This document shows positions 31,496 to 38,816 of a DNA stretch of 38,816 nucleotides, one piece after another. Origin of the DNA: an uncultured Candidatus Woesearchaeota archaeon (lineage in GTDB: Archaea; Nanobdellota; Nanobdellia; Woesearchaeales; 21-14-0-10-32-9); assembly GCA_903891505.1 (NCBI GenBank), contig CAITEO010000060.1, forward strand, positions 1 through 38,816, written 5' to 3'. A model generated the notes under the pieces. That model saw only the letters and a program-made list of their open reading frames with translations, did not search any database and was not told where the DNA came from. How positions within the stretch are numbered: the stretch's first letter is position 1; the number at the start of each line of letters is the position of its first letter. The position numbers were made by a program, and so were the translations under genes.

Positions 31496-32330
31496 CTTAG
31501 TGTTTCTGGAAACACAACAGATTGTTATTACCCCTAAGCACATAGCCTTGCTAGACAGACTATCTGACTCCGAGGAGCATCGTCAAAGTGAGCTACGAAA
31601 ATTATTTAACAATAATAAGACAATAACTTGTTTGTTATTGCAGGATCTATTGCATATGGGCTGGATTGAAAAAACAAGTATAGGCTCAGAGAAAGTAGGC
31701 AATATAATTGTAATAAATAAATACAAATTAAAAGAAATAGAATCTTTCTTGGGGTGGTGGAAATTTCTGAAACGCTCTGTACTAGTTCGGCCCCATAAAT
31801 TAAATGCTAGAGGCCTCATCAACGCGGAGGACTACACAAGGGAGCGACTAGCATTTGCATTAGGAAAAGACCACGAAATAAAGCCCACAATAATAAGAAA
31901 TAATACGCAATATATTATTTGTACGCCTGTAGGAAAAATAGTCATTTTGAAGAAATCTCCTCTTGTTGAATTCTGGATTGATTCTTTTATTCTTCCAGTA
32001 AACGAGAAAGATCTGGAAGTTTTTGAAAGTTATATTACAGATGCAGTTATGTGTAGATTAGAATATATGATAGATGAAATAAATAAACATACACCCCAAC
32101 TCAAAATTCATATTAGTAGCATACGTTTAATGAACAAAGTTCATATGGGTATTCTTGAGAAGAAAAATGCACGTACTTTTCTTAAAATACAGCACGAGAT
32201 GAAGGATCTCGGTTTTAATAAGGACAAATCTATAGGGGGGTGTTTTGAACATGAAGTCTGTGGTTCGCTGGAAGAGGTACTTAGCAATGTGGCTTTTGCA
32301 ATCAATCGCCATTTCGAAGAGGAGGAATAA
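31482..32330 (+). CDS. Winged-helix protein of the AbrB operon
   Basis: 282 aa. Residues 15-85 (HIALLDRLSDSEEHRQSELRKLF..., LLQDLLHMGWIEK) form a probable winged helix; the C-terminal two thirds are an unrecognised alpha/beta domain. GGAGGAAAAAA precedes the ATG at 31482. The downstream peptidase gene starts 1 nt after the stop. This might be the substrate of that IrrE-like peptidase, as XRE repressors are for ImmA/IrrE (inference). Confidence 0.65.
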   Translation: MNPNNLVFLETQQIVITPKHIALLDRLSDSEEHRQSELRKLFNNNKTITCLLLQDLLHMGWIEKTSIGSEKVGNIIVINKYKLKEIESFLGWWKFLKRSVLVRPHKLNARGLINAEDYTRERLAFALGKDHEIKPTIIRNNTQYIICTPVGKIVILKKSPLVEFWIDSFILPVNEKDLEVFESYITDAVMCRLEYMIDEINKHTPQLKIHISSIRLMNKVHMGILEKKNARTFLKIQHEMKDLGFNKDKSIGGCFEHEVCGSLEEVLSNVAFAINRHFEEEE

Positions 32331-32331
32331 A

Positions 32332-32712
32332 ATGAAAAGTGAAAATAAATTTGAAAGAATATCGCCTGGTCAAGCAATGGATATTTATGGCGACGATTAT
32401 TCTAACATGGGAAATGAAATGATTGAAGAAATATGCACAGTGACGTCTATGCTTAAAAAAATTATGGCACTAGACATTCTTAATAATGTTTTTTTTGTGT
32501 CAGACACCAAATGCGATGGCTTCTACTTAAATCTTGAAAAGGTTGACGAAAGACATGTAATCTTTCTGTCTAAAACACTACTTGACCTTGGAAAGACTGA
32601 ACGTCGTCTAGTAATTTTGCATGAACTGGGGCACTACATACGGCAGGCCAAACCCGAGGAAGCAAGTGCCGAAACGTTTGTTGAAGAATTTTGGGATGAG
32701 TCCTTACCTTAA
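32332..32712 (+). CDS. IrrE/ImmA-like metallopeptidase
   Basis: 126 aa. VILHELGHYIRQAKPEEASAETFVEEFW: HELGH plus a downstream Glu in the ExxA helix, as in ImmA/IrrE peptidases that cleave or inactivate DNA-bound repressors. GGAGGAATAAA precedes the ATG at 32332, 1 nt after the previous stop. Located between two winged-helix genes, which supports a regulatory-protease role. Confidence 0.8.
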   Translation: MKSENKFERISPGQAMDIYGDDYSNMGNEMIEEICTVTSMLKKIMALDILNNVFFVSDTKCDGFYLNLEKVDERHVIFLSKTLLDLGKTERRLVILHELGHYIRQAKPEEASAETFVEEFWDESLP

Positions 32713-32732
32713 ATGGACTTTAGGTGATAATA

Positions 32733-33176
32733 ATGAGTGACACAATTGACACAAGTAAAACATTACAAACATGTGACCCAATGTTCAAGGAAGATTTCCT
32801 TCTGTATGGAACTACAATTCTACATATTATTGAAGGTAGAGCTATCTGCAGACAAGTGGCCAGAATTAGGGCTAGTCCCAATGCCTTGAAGCTACACAAA
32901 TTAATTCAATCCAAGAAAGAAATTGATACTCCTACGTTGCTTCTTATGTTCCCTCTTTCAAGACAAAATACGTACAAGAATCTTAAACTCCTAAGCAATG
33001 TAGGACTAATAACTTGTACAAAATCTACAGCTAAATTTGGCCAAGTCGTAAAATATCAAGCAACAAATGAAACAATACAATCAATTCTAAAAAGCAATAA
33101 CATAGATTTCCTAGACGGAGTAGAAGGAAAACAATTCATCAAAGAAATAGACAAGCTACTCGAATTCATAGAATAA
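32733..33176 (+). CDS. Winged-helix protein, last gene of the operon
   Basis: 147 aa. SPNALKLHKLIQSKKEIDTPTLLLMFPLSRQNTYKNLKLLSNVGLI is a typical wHTH of ArsR/MarR-like type. AGGTGA lies 5 nt before the ATG at 32733. Followed by strong hairpins (33195-33257) that may end the transcript. Likely a transcription factor; target unknown. Confidence 0.7.
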   Translation: MSDTIDTSKTLQTCDPMFKEDFLLYGTTILHIIEGRAICRQVARIRASPNALKLHKLIQSKKEIDTPTLLLMFPLSRQNTYKNLKLLSNVGLITCTKSTAKFGQVVKYQATNETIQSILKSNNIDFLDGVEGKQFIKEIDKLLEFIE

Positions 33177-33194
33177 ATATCGCATCGGGGAACT

Positions 33195-33257
33195 CACGCA
33201 ATCCTGCAGGATTGCGTGGGCATACCCCTGCCGTCGGGAGTCCGAAGGACTCCCGAC
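33195..33257 (+). terminator. Two strong hairpins after the AbrB-peptidase operon
   Basis: CACGCAATCC-TGCA-GGATTGCGTG (33195-33218) and GTCGGGAGTCC-GAA-GGACTCCCGAC (33233-33257, 11-bp stem). The second ends 15 nt before the next ATG and immediately before its SD, so it could also influence translation of that gene. Confidence 0.55.
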
Positions 33258-33272
33258 AATAAGGAGCACAAA

Positions 33273-33770
33273 ATGAATTTTGAAAAGCATTTAGAGATAA
33301 CAATGGGGGCACTAATTTTATTCTGGATTGCCCAGTTTAATTTTAAAATATTGCAATTTACGTTTCTGGAATCTATTATTTTTACCGCTCTAATGCTAAG
33401 TTCAGGTCTGGGCCTAGATGTCGATTCGAGTAGTTCTAAACCTCGAAGAGTTGTTGTTTATTCTCTAGTTCTCGCTGGCCTGATTGGTTTTTTCGGGCTT
33501 ATTGTTTACAAAAATAGTTCAATTAGCTGGCCGGTCATGCTCGTATTATTGGCAATAATAGGAATTATAATTATTGTAAATAGTCGTCATCGCGGAGTTT
33601 TCCATAGTTGGGCATTTATTTTGAGTGTTGGTGTGGCTTTATTTTTTGGAATAACATATATCAATAGTTTGAAAAGTTTGCCTGAGTTGAGCCCCTTCAT
33701 TGTATCTGGATGGATCTTCGGAGGGGCCCTCCATCTAATGATGGACAAGATTTCTACAAAAATATGGTAG
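33273..33770 (+). CDS. YdjM/DUF457-like membrane metal-dependent hydrolase
   Basis: 165 aa with about 4-5 TM helices. SRHRGVFHSW (about 109-118) and GGALHLMMDKIS (about 149-160) supply the conserved His/Asp residues of the membrane-bound YdjM (DUF457) family. AAGGAGC precedes the ATG at 33273. Substrate unknown. Confidence 0.75.
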   Translation: MNFEKHLEITMGALILFWIAQFNFKILQFTFLESIIFTALMLSSGLGLDVDSSSSKPRRVVVYSLVLAGLIGFFGLIVYKNSSISWPVMLVLLAIIGIIIIVNSRHRGVFHSWAFILSVGVALFFGITYINSLKSLPELSPFIVSGWIFGGALHLMMDKISTKIW

Positions 33771-33910
33771 ATAAATGCTTTGCTTGGTAGAGTATCTAGT
33801 TAAAATATGTGGTTCGCTCCGGAGTGCTGCGCAAAAAAGAAAATGTTATAGAAAACTTTTTAAATTCAAATATAAATTTTAACCACATACTCTGAAGGGA
33901 GGAGAATATT

Positions 33911-34525
33911 ATGGGTTTATTTGGTTCAAATAAAAGCAGTCCTTTAGATATTGTAACTAAGGTTTCAGTGTTTCCTACTATTGGCTCGATAGTGTTGCGA
34001 AAAGATAACAAATTACTTGTTTTTAGTCCACAATACTTGCTTGGCAAACATGGAGATACAAGTAGAGAAGTCGCGTCTAAGTTTATGAATCTCAGTTTAG
34101 CGAAACAATTACTAGAACTCATAGATAATTATGTTTCAAGTAGTAAACTATCTGGTGAAAGAGTGGAAATCAAAGAAATGAATTTCGGGTCTCCAGTTGG
34201 AACTGATGCATTAGTTAAAATTTCACCTGAACAAGCAGGAATGCTTCATCAAGAGAATGTTAGAGGAAACATGATAAATACTATTTTTGTTGATAAAGGT
34301 AAGATTCCCACGACAAATCTTTTGAATATGATTCTAGTTCCATTCAACCCACAGTATGGTGGTGGCGTAGAGCAATTATTTAAACAAAAATATGGAGGAA
34401 TTATAGGCTTTGAGCATTTTGAAGGAGCGTATGCTGTATTGACTATCTTTCCAGGAAAATATGCTCCGCCTATGAGCGATGCCTCATTCTGGAATCAGCA
34501 TGCACTATTGAAAGAAATGAATTAG
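33911..34525 (+). CDS. Hypothetical protein upstream of the kinase
   Basis: 204 aa, soluble alpha/beta protein starting MGLFGSNKSSPLDIVTKVSV, no motif recognised. GGGAGGAG is ~9 nt before the ATG. It lies 57 bp before the large kinase on the same strand, but the kinase seems to have its own TATA box (TTTATAAATA near 34550). Confidence 0.6.
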   Translation: MGLFGSNKSSPLDIVTKVSVFPTIGSIVLRKDNKLLVFSPQYLLGKHGDTSREVASKFMNLSLAKQLLELIDNYVSSSKLSGERVEIKEMNFGSPVGTDALVKISPEQAGMLHQENVRGNMINTIFVDKGKIPTTNLLNMILVPFNPQYGGGVEQLFKQKYGGIIGFEHFEGAYAVLTIFPGKYAPPMSDASFWNQHALLKEMN

Positions 34526-34582
34526 ATGGCGTCATATATTTACCAAAATTTATAAATATAATCCGCGCTAATAAGTCATACT

Positions 34583-36847
34583 ATGGCATTCGCTAATTTT
34601 GTTAAACAATGGTTTCATAAAAATACTCCTCCTGATTTGAAAGGTTTTAAATCTTTAAGATCAGACGCTTATTCTGAATTTTCTCAAATTCAAAAGTATT
34701 TTGATAATTATGCGATCAAAAAAGAATTATTAGATGCATTAGTTATATTATCTTCTAAAAAAGATTCTAGGCAGAAAACTATTCTTATTTCATTAAGAAA
34801 TATTTTAAATGCTGACATTGGTAGGAATTTTACTGGATTAGTGTCGTATATAATTCATGCACTTACACAAATTAAAGAAGAATACGAGTTTCTTACAGCT
34901 GCAATAAAAGATCAGGCGCTTGCTATAACAAAAGATGAAAATACACTCAAGGAATTAGAACAAAAAGAATACAAAGCAATCACAGCATTGCAACAAATAT
35001 TAGAGGGCAAATTGTTGCCTATTTTGAAAGCTCAAAAAGAATTTTTGAGTACAGACAATATTGAACAAATCATTAATCAGAAAAGCAACATCATATCATT
35101 ATTAAATGAAGAAGGACGCACACTTGTATATATAAGACAAATTGTACAAGAATTAATTGCGGAGATAATTCAATCAATAAAAATTGCTGAAGTGCCTATA
35201 GAAATAAGAATTCCAGGAAGTGCAAATGAATTAAAAGGATTTCAGACTGCTGAAGGTACATTCTTACGTAAGAAAAGCGGTGGCGAAAAATATCCTGGAA
35301 AAGCAATACTTATAGAACAACGAAGTGAATATGGCGGAGTACTTTTTTCTCAACATCTTGGTTTGCGAGCACCAACAATCACATTAGATTCTATGACTCC
35401 GGAAGAAATGAATTTTATTAACACACACGAATTTATATCCAACAAAGATGCTATCTACAACATCATATCAAGTAAAAAAATGAATGTTGCATACATTGAG
35501 AACACAAAACCGCTATTTGATGTTCGTGGAGAGGTAAAAGATGTTATGCGCGGATTAGATCCAGGATATTTATTTGCATGGCCTCCAAAATCTCAACAAG
35601 AGATGATACTTTTATTTTTCTTGGATGTCTTCATTAGTAATTATGATCGTCATGGAAAAAATATAATGGTTGATTCAACAAACAACATTTTTCCAATAGA
35701 CCCCGCCATGGGATTTAATACCGTTAACTTTGTAGCGAAATCATTTAGCGAATCCTATGGTTATCCATTTACTCCAAATATTAATTTAGAAAATTATAAG
35801 TCATTTTTATATAATTCATTTACAAGGTATATTCTTTGTGTTCAAACTGCATCTGACTTAAAATGGGCTGCTGAACACATTTCATCAAAATTTGATGATG
35901 CTACTATTAGAACACTTGTTGGAAGAATGTATGAGCTACGACCAAAAGTAGAATTTTTACCCCCAGAAAAGAGCATATATGCATCTTCTGACGTTCGTGA
36001 TTTATCTCATGATGAAATGATAAGTATTCTTATATCACGCAGAAATGAACTTTTATCAATGATTCTAAATTGGGATACATTCTCCAGACAAGTAGAAGTT
36101 TTTGATTTGTTTTTTGATGAATACATGAAAAAAGGAAAAGTGTCAGACGTTCCTTATACTCCTCAGTATTGTACTTTTAGAGACCACGCAATGATCAGAA
36201 AAGTATTCTATGACAACAAAGCACCAATAAAACGAGAAGATGCTATACGTTCATATTATGAAGAACAACAAAAGAAATACACCACTCAAGATGTAATTAA
36301 AACGGTTATCTCGGATTATTCTACTAGTCATGAAGAACCATGCAAATTAGAAGCTCAAATACGTAAAGATCATGAACTTGCATTAAGAAATAGAGATTCT
36401 GTTTCAAGAACGTTATTATCCGTAATAATTTCAGATATCAAATATGCTGAATTAAGAAAGCGCGATGAACAAGTAGAAAAAATTGATTTCAGAAAAAGAT
36501 TATCTTCTCTTAAAAGTTTAAAAATAAAATTAAATGATGATGAAATCATGTTGGTCGTATTTAGACGTATTAAAGAAAATAAAGATATGATTGAAAAAGC
36601 ACTTCAAGTAAAAAGAACTGATATGATTATACAATGCGAAACAGATAATAAATTACTACATAGATATGTTCCTAGACAATTAGAGGATGATGAATTAAAA
36701 AATATTATTACAGCATATGTTGCTGAATCTGGAAATAATGCTAATCCTGGAATAATAATTGGGCGTTTAATGAAAGAATACAAAGGAAAAGTTGATGGCA
36801 AAAAAGTTAATATGTTTGTTAGCGAAGTTTTACAAAGAGCGGCTTAA
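34583..36847 (+). CDS. Large HipA/PI3K-like atypical kinase
   Basis: 754 aa. Residues 1-200 helical, then a kinase-like domain: N-lobe with GTFLRKKSGG and KAILIEQ (Lys240), and the catalytic segment NYDRHGKNIMVD (Asp355, His357, Asn360) with metal-binding Asp373 in FPIDPAMGF. The DRHxxN...D arrangement is that of HipA and PI3/4-kinase-like folds (also actin-fragmin kinases). The C-terminal ~280 residues are helical and charged and unassigned. Far longer than HipA (~440 aa) and no HipB-like gene adjoins. It is leaderless or near-leaderless. Substrate unknown. Confidence 0.75.
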   Translation: MAFANFVKQWFHKNTPPDLKGFKSLRSDAYSEFSQIQKYFDNYAIKKELLDALVILSSKKDSRQKTILISLRNILNADIGRNFTGLVSYIIHALTQIKEEYEFLTAAIKDQALAITKDENTLKELEQKEYKAITALQQILEGKLLPILKAQKEFLSTDNIEQIINQKSNIISLLNEEGRTLVYIRQIVQELIAEIIQSIKIAEVPIEIRIPGSANELKGFQTAEGTFLRKKSGGEKYPGKAILIEQRSEYGGVLFSQHLGLRAPTITLDSMTPEEMNFINTHEFISNKDAIYNIISSKKMNVAYIENTKPLFDVRGEVKDVMRGLDPGYLFAWPPKSQQEMILLFFLDVFISNYDRHGKNIMVDSTNNIFPIDPAMGFNTVNFVAKSFSESYGYPFTPNINLENYKSFLYNSFTRYILCVQTASDLKWAAEHISSKFDDATIRTLVGRMYELRPKVEFLPPEKSIYASSDVRDLSHDEMISILISRRNELLSMILNWDTFSRQVEVFDLFFDEYMKKGKVSDVPYTPQYCTFRDHAMIRKVFYDNKAPIKREDAIRSYYEEQQKKYTTQDVIKTVISDYSTSHEEPCKLEAQIRKDHELALRNRDSVSRTLLSVIISDIKYAELRKRDEQVEKIDFRKRLSSLKSLKIKLNDDEIMLVVFRRIKENKDMIEKALQVKRTDMIIQCETDNKLLHRYVPRQLEDDELKNIITAYVAESGNNANPGIIIGRLMKEYKGKVDGKKVNMFVSEVLQRAA

Positions 36848-37231
36848 TTAATTATCCATTGGATGCATTAATTTATTTTTAACGTGTTTTTCATATTTTT
36901 CGTTTAATATTTGTACTGGTTCACCAATCACTTGAAAGATATTTCCTATTTTGCAAGTAGAATCATATTGGCTATACTCTCTATTACCTAGATGAAATTT
37001 AAGCGAGGCCATAATTGTATTTTTCATATTTGTTTGGGGTACTATGCATTGCCCGTGCTGTATTAATTGGACATAATGTTCTACAGTCTTCTCGCATCCT
37101 ATGTCGTCTATTTCATATTCAAACCTATCAGTTCCCACCTCTTGAACTATAACTCCTGATGGTTCAAATGGCTCATCTACACTTCTTCTGTAATATGTTA
37201 ATAAGTACAACGATAATTTGTCTTCATGCAT
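36848..37231 (-). CDS. Hypothetical protein convergent with the kinase
   Basis: 127 aa from the ATG at 37231, leaderless behind TTTATAAAT at about 37251-37259. An upstream TTG at 37252 lies inside the promoter. No motif recognised. Its stop abuts the kinase stop with no gap. Confidence 0.6.
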   Translation of the reverse strand: MHEDKLSLYLLTYYRRSVDEPFEPSGVIVQEVGTDRFEYEIDDIGCEKTVEHYVQLIQHGQCIVPQTNMKNTIMASLKFHLGNREYSQYDSTCKIGNIFQVIGEPVQILNEKYEKHVKNKLMHPMDN

Positions 37232-37322
37232 ATTATTATAAAAGCGCACCAATTTATAAATTTTACTACTATTTAATGATTAATTCAGTAATCTTTATAA
37301 ATTAACCTTCGTTCCACAATAT

Positions 37323-37856
37323 ATGAACTTAGATTTTTCACCTGAAACAAATACAGAGGAAAGAATAATAAACTCTGAATTATTTAAACATGCAATATTG
37401 TGGGGCGTTGCTAGACCCGGACATCCTGAAGGAAATCTAGGCACACACATCAAACACATATTAGACTACATAAATAAATCAGACCAAACAGAATATAGAA
37501 AAGATTTAAGATTGTTGGCCTTATTGCATGATATTGGAAAACCATACACAGAAGGCACGCACAACAGCCACGCGATACTATCTGCTAAACTCGCACAAAT
37601 ATACACTTCTGATTCAACAATAATACACACAATAGAGCTTTCAGATAAGTATTACGGACTATATAAAAATTCATTAAGACAAAAAAATATGAATGATGAA
37701 AAGATTAAATCCATTTATGCAGGTGCTGATTTGCAATTGCTTTTAAGATTTAATTATGCCGATTCTGCAGATAGACCAAAAACTGCAATAAATTGGTTTG
37801 AAGATAAATTATTTGAACTAGGATTAACAACCAAAAAATTATACAAAATAGACTAA
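37323..37856 (+). CDS. HD-domain phosphohydrolase
   Basis: 177 aa. H...HD...H...D pattern: THIKHIL (first His), LALLHDIGKP (His-Asp), HNSHAILSAKLA, and a later Asp in NYADSADR. HD enzymes hydrolyse nucleotides or cyclic nucleotides. Leaderless: TTTATAAATTAACC about 28 nt before the ATG. Substrate unknown. Confidence 0.82.
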   Translation: MNLDFSPETNTEERIINSELFKHAILWGVARPGHPEGNLGTHIKHILDYINKSDQTEYRKDLRLLALLHDIGKPYTEGTHNSHAILSAKLAQIYTSDSTIIHTIELSDKYYGLYKNSLRQKNMNDEKIKSIYAGADLQLLLRFNYADSADRPKTAINWFEDKLFELGLTTKKLYKID

Positions 37857-37959
37857 AAAATTACCCTTAACGAAATCTAAACGTAGAAGGATGCTTCATT
37901 TTTTTATTCGTGATTTTCTTCTACATCATTTGTAGGTATTATTAAAAAAAGCCTTCGGG

Positions 37960-38816
37960 TTACTTTTGTGCTTTCTTGAACTCCTCGAACTTCTTCATTA
38001 TCTCAGGATTCTTCAATAGTTCCATCATAGCTTTTATTGTATCATTTGTTTCTTCCTCAAGAATTTCTTGATTCTTCAGGTGTATCTTTATTGAAAGAGG
38101 TCTATAACAATTCGGGCAATAGTCTTCATCGAACTTGACTGGTGCATTACAAACAGAACATCTTTTCGGTTTACTCTTTTCATCTTCTTGTACGATGCCT
38201 TTAGATTTCAGATACGCTTCGCGTATCTGTTTTTGTCCGAGATGTGTGTAGTTGTTTAGTTGTTTTGATCCTGGAGACCATCCCATTCTTACACATCTTA
38301 CGTCGGGCGTGAGTTCAGTAGCATCTAGTGAAGCTCTGCTATGTCTAAACCAATGTAAATTATGTTTCTTTTTTATTCCTGCTCTTTCCATGCAGTCTTT
38401 GACCAGATTTGTTGCACCAGTATGTCTTAGAGGTAATGGCCCATGTTCTTGTTCGAGTGCACGTAAACGTTTCTTCTTTATGTTATCCTGATACCACATC
38501 GGTGCTTCTTCATTTTGTTTGGCCGGATGCACATCCAAGTATTTTATTATGTGACCAACACTGTCAATTATGTCAACTGATCTTGGTTTTGTTTTACTTA
38601 TTGGAAAGAATACTTCTCCTATGCCTTGGCCATTTACTTTAAAGTGTTTTACTTTCATACCGAGCATCTCTCCAGTTCTAGCTCCTGTCTCGTGGAGTAA
38701 TGAAATGAATGCTTTTTCTTTAGGAGTTCTACAACCCTTAGACAGAATTATGGATATATCCTCTTCAGTAATTACTTCAGTCGGATCTATTTCTTTTGTC
38801 TCAAAAGAAGTTTTGA
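37960..38816 (-). CDS. Tyrosine recombinase with C-terminal zinc ribbon (5' end outside window)
   Basis: The frame is open to the right edge, so the N-terminus is missing; at least 285 aa are present. Catalytic residues: Arg in HETGARTGEM, Lys in SKTKPRSV, HWFRHSRAS, MGWSPGS and Tyr in NNYTHLG. A zinc ribbon CSVCNAPVKF...CPNC follows, then a helical tail. This architecture is common in archaeal integrases. It suggests that a second mobile region ends or begins near here. Confidence 0.9.
   Translation of the reverse strand, partial: KTSFETKEIDPTEVITEEDISIILSKGCRTPKEKAFISLLHETGARTGEMLGMKVKHFKVNGQGIGEVFFPISKTKPRSVDIIDSVGHIIKYLDVHPAKQNEEAPMWYQDNIKKKRLRALEQEHGPLPLRHTGATNLVKDCMERAGIKKKHNLHWFRHSRASLDATELTPDVRCVRMGWSPGSKQLNNYTHLGQKQIREAYLKSKGIVQEDEKSKPKRCSVCNAPVKFDEDYCPNCYRPLSIKIHLKNQEILEEETNDTIKAMMELLKNPEIMKKFEEFKKAQK

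Noticed and set aside
34583-36847. Calling the kinase a HipA toxin of a HipBA module
   Set aside because: Only the active-site pattern is shared. The length is far greater and no HipB-like HTH gene is adjacent; the AbrB gene is 3 kb away in another operon.
30147-38816. Attachment repeats for the right-edge integrase
   Set aside because: No tRNA fragment or long direct repeat could be found by eye in this interval.

Overview
The window looks like an AT-rich archaeal chromosome, most likely from a DPANN lineage of the Woesearchaeota/Pacearchaeota type. Supporting evidence: a tRNA-Ile with an intron at position 37/38, an RtcB ligase with its archease partner, an Orc1/Cdc6-type initiator ATPase, Sua5, a small DUF5679-like zinc protein, many small zinc-ribbon and membrane proteins, and BRE/TATA promoters (TTTAAATA-like boxes) placed so that first genes are often leaderless while internal operon genes carry Shine-Dalgarno (SD) sequences. 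The lineage is an inference from gene content; there is no rRNA here.

The main feature is an integrated mobile element of about 11.6 kb (1121-12752). It is bounded by an 18-bp direct repeat formed by the 3' end of tRNA-Ile (1121-1138) and a copy at 12735-12752, with a tyrosine recombinase gene pair next to the right end. It carries a complete diversity-generating retroelement (DGR): a non-coding template repeat (TR, 1848-1928), two variable repeats (VR1 2161-2241 and VR2 5073-5153) at the 3' ends of two paralogous target genes, and a divergently transcribed reverse transcriptase (7689-9368). All 18 TR-to-VR differences (7 in VR1, 11 in VR2) fall on template adenines. The two targets are interleaved with a MoxR-type AAA+ ATPase and a metallopeptidase-VWA protein in one overlapping operon (7512 to 2127, minus strand). 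This suggests an NTP-dependent effector or conflict system whose recognition subunits are diversified by the retroelement and which moves between hosts. A stand-alone recombinase domain, a membrane protein with a nuclease-like C-terminus and the integrase pair fill the right half.

The left edge (1-700) holds two small membrane-anchored surface proteins. Right of the element (13-30 kb) is a housekeeping region: TatD nuclease, pyruvate phosphate dikinase, archease, RtcB, a metallophosphoesterase, Sua5, Nudix, small membrane proteins, Cdc6/Orc1, DUF5679, adenylate kinase, a 7TM protein overlapping a winged-helix gene, and a HAD phosphatase. Long non-coding stretches there are rich in hairpins.

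From about 30.2 kb to the right edge the content becomes accessory again: an unknown 306-aa protein, an AbrB-winged-helix-IrrE-like peptidase operon, a YdjM-like membrane protein, a large HipA/PI3K-like kinase, an HD hydrolase and a truncated zinc-ribbon tyrosine recombinase. This is probably a second mobile or hypervariable region continuing beyond the window.
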